NCBI GenBank assembly: GCA_025055975.1
Contig: JANWWM010000083.1
Coordinates: 1 to 55,081, forward strand
DNA: 55,081 nucleotides
Origin: Chloroherpetonaceae bacterium
GTDB lineage: Bacteria; Bacteroidota; Chlorobiia; Chlorobiales; Thermochlorobacteraceae
Direction: 5' to 3'
Under the pieces are notes generated by a model. That model was given only the letters and a program-made list of their open reading frames with translations, had not been told where the DNA came from and did not search any database. Position 1 is the stretch's first letter; each line of letters opens with the position of its first letter. Below are positions 25,182-34,083 of the stretch, piece by piece. The position numbers and the translations under genes are program-made.

Positions 25182-26660
25182 CTCGTAGTTGTCGATTTGC
25201 GCGCGTTGCAAAGAGCCGCTGAAATCCACGTAAATCGTTTTCGTTTCGCTGAAAAAGTCATAGACCTGCCAGCCGCCTTCGCGGTGTCCGTTGCCCGTTT
25301 CCTTGACGCCGCCGAAGGGCAAGTGGGCTTCCGCGCCGATGGTCGGGGCGTTGATGTAGGTGATGCCCGTTTCGAAGTCGCGCATCGCTTGAAAGGCGAG
25401 ATTGACGTTCTTCGTGTAGAGCGATGACGAAAGCCCGTAGCGCACGCCGTTGAGAATTTGCGTCGCTTCCTCGAAGGTTTTGAACTTCATCACCGAGAGC
25501 ACGGGACCGAAAATTTCTTCTTGCGCGATGCGATGGTCGGGCTTGACGTTTGCGAAGACGGTTGGCTCGATGAAGTAGCCTTTCCCCAATCCGTTGCCCG
25601 TAGCGCGTTTGCCGCCGATGAGGCATTTGGCGCCCTCGCTTTTGCCGATTTCAATGTAATTCAAAACGCGCTTCAATTGCGTTTCATTGATGACGGGTCC
25701 GACATCGATGCCCTCGTCGTTGCCATAGCCGAGTTTGAGTTTCTCGACGCGCTTCAAGAGCATATCGAGAAATTTGTCGTGAATTTTCTCGTGCAGGAGC
25801 AATCGGCTCGTGGCGGTGCAACGCTGTCCCGTCGTGCCAAACGCGCCCCAAACCACGCCGTCGAGCGCGAGTTTCAGGTCGGCATCGTCCATCAAGACGA
25901 TGGCGTTTTTGCCGCCCATTTCGAGCGAAACGCGCTTGTGTCGCTTGGCGCAATTTTGCGCGACGATCGCGCCCGTTTGCGACGAACCCGTGAAAGAAAT
26001 CAGGTTGACGTTGGGGTCGTCGACGACGGCTTTGCCCGCTTCGTCGCCGCCTTGAACGAGGTTGAGGACGCCGTCGGGAACGCCCGCCTCAATCAAGACC
26101 TCGACGAAGAGTTGCGCGGTTTTGGGCGTTTCCATCGCGGGCTTGAAGACGACCGCGTTGCCGCAGAGCAGCGCGGGAAAAATTTTCCACGAGGGAATCG
26201 CCAGCGGAAAGTTCCAAGGCGTGATGCACCCCGCCACGCCGATGGGTTGGCGGACGCTCATCGCAAATTTGTTGGGCAGCTCGGAAGGAACGGTGTGTCC
26301 GAAAAGTCGGCGCCCTTCGGTGGCGGCGTAGTAGGCGGTATCGATGCCTTCTTGCACGTCGCCTTTGGTTTCGGCGAAGATTTTGCCCATTTCGCGCGTC
26401 ATTTCGCGGGCGAGTTCGTCTTTGCGCGCTTCGAGAATCATGCCCGCCTTGCGCAGAATGTCGCCGCGTTTCGGAGCGGGAACGAGCCGCCAATGTTTGT
26501 AGGCGTCGCGCGCCGCTTCCGCCGCCTCTCGAACGTCGGCGCGAGACGATTGCGGAAACTTGCCAATCACGTCGTCGATGTTCGCGGGATTGACTTTGAG
26601 AAAAGTTTTTTTCGATGCAGACGGCTTCCACGTGCCGCCAATGAAGTTTTGGAACGTCAT
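25176..26660 (-). CDS. NAD(P)-dependent aldehyde dehydrogenase
   Basis: A 494-residue ALDH-superfamily enzyme of normal length that oxidises an aldehyde to its acid. Catalytic residues are intact: N150 in CITPWNFPL, E247 in LEMGGKNA and nucleophile C281 in GTTGQRCTATS. The glycine motif FTGSSQTG is the NAD-binding turn. The sequence resembles succinate- or aminoadipate-semialdehyde dehydrogenases, but the substrate is not certain. The start at 26660 (after TTCAAACG) is chosen because the open frame beyond it is non-homologous. A possible -7 element (TATTTTTG) lies 34 bases upstream. Confidence 0.95.
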   Translation of the reverse strand: MTFQNFIGGTWKPSASKKTFLKVNPANIDDVIGKFPQSSRADVREAAEAARDAYKHWRLVPAPKRGDILRKAGMILEARKDELAREMTREMGKIFAETKGDVQEGIDTAYYAATEGRRLFGHTVPSELPNKFAMSVRQPIGVAGCITPWNFPLAIPSWKIFPALLCGNAVVFKPAMETPKTAQLFVEVLIEAGVPDGVLNLVQGGDEAGKAVVDDPNVNLISFTGSSQTGAIVAQNCAKRHKRVSLEMGGKNAIVLMDDADLKLALDGVVWGAFGTTGQRCTATSRLLLHEKIHDKFLDMLLKRVEKLKLGYGNDEGIDVGPVINETQLKRVLNYIEIGKSEGAKCLIGGKRATGNGLGKGYFIEPTVFANVKPDHRIAQEEIFGPVLSVMKFKTFEEATQILNGVRYGLSSSLYTKNVNLAFQAMRDFETGITYINAPTIGAEAHLPFGGVKETGNGHREGGWQVYDFFSETKTIYVDFSGSLQRAQIDNYES

Positions 26661-26693
26661 CGTTTGAATGGAATTGGTTTGACAGTCGCAGCG

Positions 26694-26701
26694 CAAAAAT
26701 A
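26694..26701 (-). promoter_or_regulatory. Possible -7 element for the aldehyde dehydrogenase gene
   Basis: TATTTTTG on the minus strand matches the Bacteroidota TAnnTTTG element, 34 bases upstream of the ATG. No clear -33 TTG accompanies it. Confidence 0.35.
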
Positions 26702-26876
26702 GGCGCGCCTTGCGGTTAGATAGACATCTGAATTTGAACTTGATGATGACATAAACGAATACGTCGTTTGTAAAATAATCGTTAAAGCGTTGATTCTTTT
26801 TAGACGAGACGATAGTTTTGCGACGGCAAGCAAACGCTTGCTTCCAATCCACATTAACCTGAAAACTCCAACGACG

Positions 26877-27161
26877 ATGAAAAAAAATCTTGCTCTGTTC
26901 GCTTCCGCGCTGTTCGTTGCGTTGACGCTTAGCGCGTGCTCCATCACGACGCCAGTCGCCGTGTCCAGCAATCCCGTTGGACCGAAGGTCGGCAAAGCCT
27001 CGGGCACCGTTTATCTTGGCATACTTGCCTTCGGCGTTGACGTGAGCATTCAAAAAGCGGCAAAGAACGGCGGCATCACCAAAATCTCGACCGTCGATAT
27101 TCAGCACGACAGCATTTTGGGATTGGTGGACACTTACACGGTCATCGTTACGGGCGAATAA
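26877..27161 (+). CDS. TRL-like small lipoprotein
   Basis: A 94-residue protein with signal peptide and lipobox LTLSAC; the anchored Cys is residue 21. The remaining residues (GTVYLGILAFGVDVSIQKAAKNGGITKIST, given here only in outline) follow the TRL-like family pattern: a glycine-rich strand, a KAA helix and an ending of DTYTVIVTGE. These are small envelope proteins of unknown role. The ATG at 26877 follows CAACGACG. An intrinsic terminator follows its stop. Confidence 0.8.
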   Translation: MKKNLALFASALFVALTLSACSITTPVAVSSNPVGPKVGKASGTVYLGILAFGVDVSIQKAAKNGGITKISTVDIQHDSILGLVDTYTVIVTGE

Positions 27162-27182
27162 TTTTGGTTTTGTCTCGCAGAA

Positions 27183-27211
27183 GGAGTCGCCTCAAAGGCG
27201 ATTCCTTTTTT
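27183..27211 (+). terminator. Intrinsic terminator
   Basis: A 10-base-pair stem (GGAGTCGCCT with AGGCGATTCC, one G-T pair) with a three-base loop is followed immediately by six T. It lies 21 bases after the TRL-like lipoprotein stop and just before the next gene. Confidence 0.85.
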
Positions 27212-27224
27212 ATTTTCCGAAAAA

Positions 27225-27701
27225 ATGAAACGCGCTTTTCTCGCACTGCTTCTTTTCGCGTCGTGCAAGTCGCCGCGTCTGATTGAGTCGTTTTCGACGC
27301 AATTCGGAATGATGCATTTCGTCAAGAGCGTCGAGTTTTCGGGCAAAGACGGCGAGGCGGAGTTTGATTTCACCTACCGCGAGAACGATGCAATGCCGAC
27401 GACGTGCAACTTCACCTTGAAATCGGAATCGCAGGAAATTTACGCGCTCGAGCGCGCCACGTTCAAAGCGGGCGGCGAAGAGATTGAATTGGATTCCCTG
27501 AAATTAATGTTTGTCTCGCGCTCGGAATCGTCGGCGCGCTACACGTCGTCTCTGACGAAGGAAAAATTCCGCAAACTTTTCTCGCAAAACTCGGCGACGT
27601 TTTTGGCGAAGGGCAAAACGCGCCTGCTCGTTTTCGAAGGAGGAAAGTCGTTTCGGAAAAACGCCGAAGCCGTCCGTCTTGACGCGCTGAACCTTCCGTG
27701 A
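27225..27701 (+). CDS. Lipoprotein of unknown function
   Basis: A 158-residue lipoprotein. The signal MKRAFLALLLFASCKSP has the lipobox Cys at residue 14. The mature part is beta-rich and charged (VEFSGKDGEAEFDFTYREND), consistent with a small outer-membrane-associated beta domain. No family is recognised. It follows a terminator, so it has its own promoter or is read through. Its stop overlaps a possible GTG start of kdsD by three bases. Confidence 0.78.
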   Translation: MKRAFLALLLFASCKSPRLIESFSTQFGMMHFVKSVEFSGKDGEAEFDFTYRENDAMPTTCNFTLKSESQEIYALERATFKAGGEEIELDSLKLMFVSRSESSARYTSSLTKEKFRKLFSQNSATFLAKGKTRLLVFEGGKSFRKNAEAVRLDALNLP

Positions 27702-27703
27702 AA

Positions 27704-28726
27704 ATGGATAACTTCGGCGCAAATGGTTCACTGATGACGCCTTCATCTGCGGAAACGACCGCGTTTCAGCAAGTCGTCGAGTTGCTGCGCAGCGAGGCGA
27801 AAGCGATCGAAGAATGCGCGGCGCGACTCAACCCCGTCGATGTGGAGCGCGCCGTTTCGTTGATTTGCGCGGCAAAAGGGAAAGTCGTTGCGCTTGGCGT
27901 GGGCAAGTCGGGCATCATCGCGCAGAAAATCGCCGCAACGATGACGAGCACGGGCACGCAAGCCGTCGCCGTTCACCCGACCGACGCGATGCACGGCGAT
28001 TTGGGCTATGTCTCGTCAAACGATGTCGCCTTAGCCATCAGCAACAGCGGCGAGACCGACGAACTGCTCGCGCTTCTGCCGCATCTGAAACATCGTGGCG
28101 TGCCCATCGTCGCCATCGTGGGCAACTTGAAATCGACCCTCGCCCGCAAAGCCGACGCGGTTCTGAACGCCACGATTCAAAAGGAGGCGGGATACTTGAA
28201 CCTCGCGCCCACGACGAGCGCCAGCGTCGCGCTCGCCATTGGCGACGCCATCGCTATGGCGGTGATGCGCGCCAAGGGCATTAACGCCGAAGACTTCGCC
28301 ATCAATCACCCCGCAGGACGCTTGGGCAAGCGCCTAACCTTGCGCGTCGAGGATTTGATGCACAGCGGACGCGACAATCCAACGGTGTCGCCCGCATCGT
28401 CTTGGATTGAAGTCATTGGCGCGCTTACGGAGAAAAGTTTGGGTGCGGTCAACGTCGTCGACGGCGACGGCAATTTGCTCGGCATCATCACCGATGGCGA
28501 CGTGAGGCGCACAGTGCAGCGCGTCAAACCCGCCGACCTTGAACGTCTCACCGCCGAAAAAATGATGACGCGCAACCCAATCACCATCGCCCCTGAGCGA
28601 CTTGCCGTCGAGGCGTTGGACCTAATGGAGAATCGCCCCTCTCAGATTTCCGTCTTGCCCGTCGTGTCGGGCAAAAAGTGCGTCGGCTTGATTCGCATTC
28701 ACGACATCGCGCGACGCGGATTGTAG
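27704..28726 (+). CDS. kdsD: Arabinose-5-phosphate isomerase (KpsF/GutQ)
   Basis: A protein of about 340 residues that interconverts ribulose-5-phosphate and arabinose-5-phosphate, the first step of Kdo synthesis for lipopolysaccharide. The SIS domain (about 40-175) has ALGVGKSGIIAQKIAATM and the AISNSGETDELL sugar-phosphate loop. Two CBS domains follow (about 205-340: VEDLMHSGRDNPTV..., TDGDVRRTV, and the ending LIRIHDIARRGL). I chose the ATG at 27704. An in-frame GTG at 27698 overlaps the preceding stop, and an ATG at 27734 is also possible. A strong two-way terminator follows. Confidence 0.94.
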   Translation: MDNFGANGSLMTPSSAETTAFQQVVELLRSEAKAIEECAARLNPVDVERAVSLICAAKGKVVALGVGKSGIIAQKIAATMTSTGTQAVAVHPTDAMHGDLGYVSSNDVALAISNSGETDELLALLPHLKHRGVPIVAIVGNLKSTLARKADAVLNATIQKEAGYLNLAPTTSASVALAIGDAIAMAVMRAKGINAEDFAINHPAGRLGKRLTLRVEDLMHSGRDNPTVSPASSWIEVIGALTEKSLGAVNVVDGDGNLLGIITDGDVRRTVQRVKPADLERLTAEKMMTRNPITIAPERLAVEALDLMENRPSQISVLPVVSGKKCVGLIRIHDIARRGL

Positions 28727-28772
28727 TCGATTTCCGCGCCTATCCGCGAGAAGCGCGGGATTTTGCAAACGC

Positions 28773-28801
28773 AAAGAGCCTGTTTGTGAACAGGCTCTTT
28801 T
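28773..28801. terminator. Bidirectional terminator between kdsD and clpC
   Basis: A perfect 12-base-pair stem, AAAGAGCCTGTT with AACAGGCTCTTT, and a four-base loop, A-tract on one side and T-tract on the other. It lies between convergent kdsD and clpC stops and can serve both. Confidence 0.9.
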
Positions 28802-28817
28802 GACAAGCGAAGTCGAT

Positions 28818-31349
28818 TTACTTTTCCTCGACGGTTTCGTCGGTTTCTTTTTCGGCTTCGGTCACGTCGGCAAAAACGAGGCTGTCGGTTTTCTTGCTGT
28901 ATTTGATTTTGATGGACGAGCCTTCCTTGAACTTGCCTCTGAGGATTTCTTCGGCGAGCGGGTCTTCGACATACTTCTGCAAGGCTCGGCGAAGCGGGCG
29001 CGCGCCGAACTGTTGGTCGTAACCCTTGTTCGCCAAAAATTCCTTCGCGGATTTCGTGATTTCGATCGAGATGCCCATTTCACGAATGCGCTTGAAAAGC
29101 TTTTCGGCGGAAATGTCGATGATGCGGAAGATGTGCTCTTTTTCAAGCTGACGGAAGACGACGACATCGTCGATGCGGTTCAAAAATTCGGGATTGAAGA
29201 CGCGCTTCAAGGCGTCTTCGACGGTGGACTTCATATTCTCGTATTTGCTCTTCTCGGAAGGTTGCGTGAAGCCCATTCCCATGCCCATATTTTTGATGTC
29301 GCGCGCGCCGATGTTGGAGGTCATAATGATGATGGTGTTGCGGAAATCGACGCGCCTGCCAAGACCATCGGTCAAAATGCCGTCGTCGAGGACTTGCAAC
29401 AAGATGTTGAAAACGTCGGGGTGCGCTTTTTCGATTTCATCGAGCAAAACGACGGAATACGGTTTCCGGCGCACTTTCTCGGTGAGCTGTCCGCCTTCTT
29501 CGTAGCCCACGTAGCCGGGCGGCGCGCCCACGAGACGCGAGACGGTGAATTTCTCCATATACTCGCTCATATCGATGCGCACGAGCGCTTCTTCGGTGTC
29601 GAAAAGGTAGCGCGTGAGCGCTTTGGCGAGTTCGGTTTTGCCCACGCCCGTCGGACCCAAGAAGATGAACGAGCCAATCGGGCGATTCGGATCTTTCAAG
29701 CCCGCGCGCGTGCGTTGAATGGCTTTGGCGATGCGCTCGATGGCTTCGTCTTGACCGATGACTTCGGCTTTGAGCGCGTCGGCGAGTTTCAAGAGTTTTT
29801 CCGATTCCGATTGCGCCACTTTCACGACGGGAATGCCCGTCATCATAGCGACGACGGCGGCGACGTTTTCCTCGTTGACGTCGAAGATTTTGTCGGCGGT
29901 CGAGCGTTCCCATTCTTGCTTGGCGCGTTCAAGCGCATCGATGAGGCGTTTTTCTTGGTCGCGCAGGCGAGCCGCCTCTTCGAAGTTTTGCGATTTGACG
30001 ACCTGATTTTTGAGCGCCTTGATGTCCTCGATTTTTTGTTCGAGTTCGAGGATTTCCTTCGGCACGTGAATGTTGGAGAGGTGGACGCGCGCGCCCGCTT
30101 CGTCCATCACGTCGATGGCTTTGTCGGGCAGGTGTCGGTCGGTGATATATCGGTCGGAGAGTTTGACGGCGGCTTCGATGGATTCTTTGCTGTAACGAAC
30201 GTTGTGATGCGCCTCGTATTTCTCCTTGATGTGATTGAGAATGGCGATGGTGTCTTCGACGCTGGTCGGTTCGACCATAATCTTCTGGAATCGTCGGTCG
30301 AGCGCGCCGTCTTTTTCGATGTATTGGCGGTATTCGTCGAGCGTGGTCGCGCCGATGCATTGGAGCTCGCCGCGCGCCAAGGCGGGCTTGAAGATGTTGG
30401 AAGCGTCGAGCGAGCCTGACGCGCCGCCCGCGCCGACGATGGTGTGCAGTTCATCGATGAACAGAATCACGTCTTTGGATTTTTCAAGCTCGTTCATCAC
30501 GGCTTTCATGCGCTCTTCGAACTGCCCGCGATACTTGGTGCCAGCGACGAGCGCGGCAAGATCCAGAGCGACGACGCGCTTGTCGTAGAGCACTCTGGAG
30601 ACTTTGCGTTGAACGATGCGAAGCGCGAGACCCTCGGCGATGGCGGTTTTGCCGACGCCTGGTTCGCCAATCAAAACGGGATTGTTTTTCTTTCGGCGCG
30701 AAAGCACTTGCGCGACGCGCTCGATTTCCTTTTCGCGCCCGATGATGGGGTCAAGCTTGTCTTCAAGCGCAAGTTTCGTCAGGTCTCGACCGAAGTTGTC
30801 GAGCACTGGAGTTTTCGTCTTTTCCATCTTTCGTCCCTCGTATTGTTGTTGATACTGTCCGCTTCCGCCGTGCGAACCCGTCGTCGCCGCCGTAACGGTG
30901 GCGCTGCCCGATTTGCCGCTCATAATGTTGTCGAGCTCTTCGCGCACGGTTTCGTAGCGTATGCCGAATTGCGCCATGATTTGCGCGGCGATGTTGTCCT
31001 CGTCTTTCATCAGCGAAAGAAGCAGATGCTCCGTGCCGATGATGTCGGATTTGCAGATTTTGGCTTCGAGATACGTGATTTTCAAAACTTTTTCGGCTTG
31101 CTTCGTGAGGGGCACGTTGCCGAGCGTGAGCGTTCCGCCCGTCGAGCGAACCGTGTCTTCAATGGCGCGTTTGAGCTTGTAGAGGTCGCAACCCAAATTC
31201 TTCAAAATCCTGACGGCGATGCCTTCGCCTTCTCTGATGATTCCCAGAAGCAAGTGTTCGGTGCCGATGTAATCATGACCAAGCCGCAGGGCTTCCTCGC
31301 GGCTGTATCGTATCACGTCTTGAACTCTGTTGGAAAAATTCCCTTCCAT
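28818..31349 (-). CDS. clpC: AAA+ ATPase chaperone subunit ClpC
   Basis: An 843-residue HSP100 unfoldase. Two Clp-N repeats are at about 1-150. NBD1 has GEPGVGKT (Walker A) and [10 protein letters not shown] (Walker B). The middle domain carries a UVR motif ([15 protein letters not shown]), diagnostic of ClpC over ClpA or ClpB. NBD2 has [14 protein letters not shown] and [11 protein letters not shown]. It feeds substrates to ClpP. The ClpP-binding loop was not pinned down by eye. The start [12 protein letters not shown] is the family standard. It has a strong sigma-70-like promoter upstream and a terminator downstream; single-gene transcript likely. Confidence 0.97.
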   Translation of the reverse strand: MEGNFSNRVQDVIRYSREEALRLGHDYIGTEHLLLGIIREGEGIAVRILKNLGCDLYKLKRAIEDTVRSTGGTLTLGNVPLTKQAEKVLKITYLEAKICKSDIIGTEHLLLSLMKDEDNIAAQIMAQFGIRYETVREELDNIMSGKSGSATVTAATTGSHGGSGQYQQQYEGRKMEKTKTPVLDNFGRDLTKLALEDKLDPIIGREKEIERVAQVLSRRKKNNPVLIGEPGVGKTAIAEGLALRIVQRKVSRVLYDKRVVALDLAALVAGTKYRGQFEERMKAVMNELEKSKDVILFIDELHTIVGAGGASGSLDASNIFKPALARGELQCIGATTLDEYRQYIEKDGALDRRFQKIMVEPTSVEDTIAILNHIKEKYEAHHNVRYSKESIEAAVKLSDRYITDRHLPDKAIDVMDEAGARVHLSNIHVPKEILELEQKIEDIKALKNQVVKSQNFEEAARLRDQEKRLIDALERAKQEWERSTADKIFDVNEENVAAVVAMMTGIPVVKVAQSESEKLLKLADALKAEVIGQDEAIERIAKAIQRTRAGLKDPNRPIGSFIFLGPTGVGKTELAKALTRYLFDTEEALVRIDMSEYMEKFTVSRLVGAPPGYVGYEEGGQLTEKVRRKPYSVVLLDEIEKAHPDVFNILLQVLDDGILTDGLGRRVDFRNTIIIMTSNIGARDIKNMGMGMGFTQPSEKSKYENMKSTVEDALKRVFNPEFLNRIDDVVVFRQLEKEHIFRIIDISAEKLFKRIREMGISIEITKSAKEFLANKGYDQQFGARPLRRALQKYVEDPLAEEILRGKFKEGSSIKIKYSKKTDSLVFADVTEAEKETDETVEEK

Positions 31350-31435
31350 AGTTTGTCGCTTGGTCGTGTTGTTTCTGAATCGGAAAGTTGAACTCGGCGA
31401 TGGCGACCGCGTTGGTTGTCGCTTGTCGCGCAATG

Positions 31436-31464
31436 ATTATAGCAGTATTTAATCGCTTTTGCAA
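31436..31464 (-). promoter_or_regulatory. Consensus sigma-70-type promoter for clpC
   Basis: On the minus strand TTGCAA (31459-31464), 17 bases, then TATAAT (31436-31441): a near-perfect sigma-70 promoter, 87 bases upstream of the clpC ATG. No CIRCE-like inverted repeat was seen. Confidence 0.75.
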
Positions 31465-31484
31465 AGGTTTCGCGCGTCGCGTCG

Positions 31485-31670
31485 CTACGATTTGGGCATA
31501 ATCGCCCAAAGAATCAGATAGACGAGAATCCCAGGAAACGCCGCGCTGAAAATCGAGACGAGCACGTAAAGAACGCGCACGAGGGTCGGATCCCAACCGA
31601 GCCACTCGGCGATGCCGCCGCACACGCCCGCGATGATTTTATTGTTTCGGGAACGACGGAGAGGCGCCAT
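31485..31670 (-). CDS. PspC-domain small membrane protein
   Basis: A 61-residue protein consisting of one PspC domain: basic N-terminus, AGVCGGIAEWLGWDPTLVRV, then a transmembrane helix (YLILWAI). PspC proteins respond to membrane stress in E. coli; the single-domain form here may be regulatory or structural. It overlaps the sugar-kinase gene by 32 bases and lies downstream of it on the same strand. Confidence 0.9.
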   Translation of the reverse strand: MAPLRRSRNNKIIAGVCGGIAEWLGWDPTLVRVLYVLVSIFSAAFPGILVYLILWAIMPKS

Positions 31671-32493
31671 AATCGCAAGGTTGAAGTTTGACGTTGGCGC
31701 GCCTTAGCGTTTCAAGCAATCGGCGCGAGTAAATCGTTTCTCTCTCCAACAAGCCGCCCAACAAGCGAACGGGCAACGCCGAATCGCTCGCTTCGCGCAA
31801 CCGCTCAATATAGCGCGCCACGTTTGAAATCTGATTCTCGACAATGTCGATCGCGAGCGGCGAGCCGTTTTCGGCGCACTCGAAAACGACGGGCGCGAGC
31901 GTTTGCAACGCGAAGCCTTCTTGATAGACTTTGCGAATCGCGTCGTTTTTCGAGCGAAACGTTCTTTTCATCGCCGCAAGAAAAATCTCGTCGCGGAAGA
32001 AGCCATCGAGCGATTGAAGAAATTTGCGCGTCGCCTCTTGCCCGATGGCGTAGCCGCTTCCCGCGTCGCCAATCGCTCGACCATAGCCGCCGATTTTGAC
32101 GACGCGCCCGCCAAGCTTCGCCGCGAAAATCGAACCCGTGCCGAGAATGACGACGATGCCGTCTTGATTCGGAAAATGAAGCTCGAAGGCGAGTTCGAGG
32201 TCGCTCATCGCTCTGACGCGCCGCTCGGCGAAAAGGGCGCGAATGAACGCCTTGTCTTTCGGCGAAACGACGCCCGCCAGTCCAATCATCGCGCGCTTGA
32301 CGGGAAAGCGCGCCATCGCGTTTGAAAGGGCGCGAATGATGCGTGGGCGCTTGCCCGTTTGCCAGTTGAAGTCGCCGTCGTGGCGCGCCTTCAACTCCAA
32401 GCCCGAATCCGTCCGCAAATACACTTTGAGCGACGAGCCGCCGCCGTCCAAAATCAACGTTTCTCTGTTCGTTTTAGGCTTCACGAGTCGCAA
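31639..32493 (-). CDS. BadF/BadG-type ATPase, N-acetylglucosamine kinase-like
   Basis: A 284-residue member of the actin-like ATPase superfamily. The phosphate-1 loop is LILDGGGSSLKVYL, the second loop VVILGTGSIFA, and the family segment GRAIGDAGSGYAIGQEA precedes a helical C-terminus. Such proteins phosphorylate amino sugars during cell-wall recycling. The start is uncertain: the frame opens with TTG at 32493 and has GTG at 32484, with no ATG nearby. It overlaps the upstream unknown gene by 20 bases and the pspC-like gene by 32, so the three form an operon. Confidence 0.85.
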   Translation of the reverse strand: MRLVKPKTNRETLILDGGGSSLKVYLRTDSGLELKARHDGDFNWQTGKRPRIIRALSNAMARFPVKRAMIGLAGVVSPKDKAFIRALFAERRVRAMSDLELAFELHFPNQDGIVVILGTGSIFAAKLGGRVVKIGGYGRAIGDAGSGYAIGQEATRKFLQSLDGFFRDEIFLAAMKRTFRSKNDAIRKVYQEGFALQTLAPVVFECAENGSPLAIDIVENQISNVARYIERLREASDSALPVRLLGGLLERETIYSRRLLETLRRANVKLQPCDYGASPSFPKQ

Positions 32494-33055
32494 GACGTTT
32501 GAGCATGTCGCACGGAACGAGCGCGCTTTCGCCGTTCAGAGCTTTCGGCGCTTCTTGCAGGAGTTCGGGCATGTCGGGCAGATTGTCGCGCAAGGCGTTG
32601 AGCAAGCGAATGGCTTTAATGTTGGGGTTGGGCGGCAAATGCGATTCGACGGGCGCGCTGGGATTGGCGAGACATTTCGGAATCGCCTCGCGCAATTCGG
32701 GAAATTCGAGCGCGTTGTTGACGATCGCGCTTAAAAGTTTTTCGAAACGAGCGAGCCTCGTCAGTTCTTTGTCGCGCGCCGTGAGTTCGTCGAGCTTGTC
32801 GTAATGCTCGCGGTGATGTTCGTAGAGGTATCGCCGCGATTCGCGCAGGTTGGAAAGGAATTTCGGCACGTCGTTCTCGTCGAGCGGCTCAAAGGTGAAG
32901 CGATGGTCGGCGTAGACGATGAGCGCGCCAAATTGAAGCGGGATCGTGTCGAGGACGGTCAGCGACTCGTCTTTGCGTTTCAGAAGCGGCGGAAAGGCTT
33001 TGGCGAAGCGAACTTTCTCTTCGGAGGCTTTCCACTTTTGTTCGGCGTAGGTCAT
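32474..33055 (-). CDS. Conserved-looking cytosolic protein of unknown function
   Basis: A 193-residue soluble protein (MTYAEQKWKASEEKVRF...). The first half is charged and mixed (VLDTIPLQFGALIVYADH). The second half has a helical region with a Leu-rich pattern (LTRLARFEKLLSAIVNNALEF). No signal peptide, membrane segment or motif was recognised. It heads the operon with the sugar kinase and pspC-like genes and diverges from the threonine dehydratase family gene across 44 bases. Confidence 0.7.
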   Translation of the reverse strand: MTYAEQKWKASEEKVRFAKAFPPLLKRKDESLTVLDTIPLQFGALIVYADHRFTFEPLDENDVPKFLSNLRESRRYLYEHHREHYDKLDELTARDKELTRLARFEKLLSAIVNNALEFPELREAIPKCLANPSAPVESHLPPNPNIKAIRLLNALRDNLPDMPELLQEAPKALNGESALVPCDMLKRLATREA

Positions 33056-33099
33056 CGTGAGTCGTTATTTTCGCGTTGCGAAAGATAGCGAAATCGTTT

Positions 33100-34065
33100 A
33101 TGCCGTTGGAGTTGCCGATACGAATCGGTCCTGCCTACGACGACGCGCTTTGCGCCCGCGAGCGCATCAAGCCTTTCGTCAAGCGCACCCCCGTGATGAC
33201 GTCGGAGAGTTTGAATCGCATCGCCAGAGCCGAGCTTTTTTTCAAGTGCGAGAATTTGCAAAAGGTCGGCGCGTTCAAATTTCGCGGCGCGTGCAACGCG
33301 ACGTTCGCGCTTTCCGACGACGAAGCCAAACGTGGCGTGGCGACGCATTCGTCGGGCAATCACGCGGCGGCTTTGGCGTTGGCGGCGAAACTGCGCGGCA
33401 TATCGGCGACCATCGTGATGCCCAAAAACTCGTCAACCGTGAAAATCGAAGCCGTCAAAAGTTACGGCGGCGACATCGTCTTCTGCGAGCCGACGCTTCA
33501 AGCGCGAGAAGAAACGCTGAACGCCATCGTCAAGCGAACGGGCGCGACGTTCATTCCGCCTTACAACCATTGCCTCGTCATCGCGGGACAAGCGACGGCG
33601 ACGCTCGAACTCTTGGAAGACGCGCCCGAACTCGACTGCGTCGTCGTTCCGATTGGCGGCGGCGGCTTGATTTCAGGCGCGGCGATCGCGACCGCGGGCA
33701 AAAGCCCCTCGACGAAAGTGATTGGCGCAGAACCCAAAAACGCCGACGACGCTTATCGCTCGTTCAAGTCGGGCAAACTCGTTCCGCAAACCGCGCCCGA
33801 CACCATCGCCGACGGACTGCGCACGTCGCTCGGCAACATCACCTTCTCCATCATTCGCCGTTACGTCGCCGACATTTTCACGGCGAAAGAAGAGACCATC
33901 GTTCAAGCGATGAAACTCGTTTGGGAGCGAATGAAACTCGTCATTGAGCCTTCTGCCGCCGTGCCGCTCGCGGTCGTTCTCGAACGCAACGCCGCTTTCG
34001 CGGGCAAGCGCGTTGGCGTCATCTTGTCGGGCGGCAACGTGGATTTGTCCAAACGATTTTGGTGA
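33100..34065 (+). CDS. PLP-dependent threonine/serine dehydratase family
   Basis: A 321-residue fold-type II PLP enzyme. K60 in GAFKFRGA binds PLP, SSGNHAAALALAAK is the cofactor-side loop, and the phosphate-binding loop is GGGGLISG. It has no C-terminal ACT or regulatory domain, so it resembles the catabolic threonine dehydratase or serine racemase types rather than the biosynthetic IlvA. The reaction is dehydration of threonine or serine to a 2-oxo acid, or serine racemisation. The ATG at 33100 is used; an in-frame start at 33076 would add non-family residues. A TATTTTCG element is near 33066. Confidence 0.9.
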   Translation: MPLELPIRIGPAYDDALCARERIKPFVKRTPVMTSESLNRIARAELFFKCENLQKVGAFKFRGACNATFALSDDEAKRGVATHSSGNHAAALALAAKLRGISATIVMPKNSSTVKIEAVKSYGGDIVFCEPTLQAREETLNAIVKRTGATFIPPYNHCLVIAGQATATLELLEDAPELDCVVVPIGGGGLISGAAIATAGKSPSTKVIGAEPKNADDAYRSFKSGKLVPQTAPDTIADGLRTSLGNITFSIIRRYVADIFTAKEETIVQAMKLVWERMKLVIEPSAAVPLAVVLERNAAFAGKRVGVILSGGNVDLSKRFW

Positions 34066-34083
34066 CGTCGTTTCGGCGCGAGG

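Noticed and set aside
26826..26841. Hairpin GCAAGC-AAAC-GCTTGC upstream of the TRL-like lipoprotein
   Set aside because: Only six base pairs and no T-run or recognisable riboswitch; likely chance.
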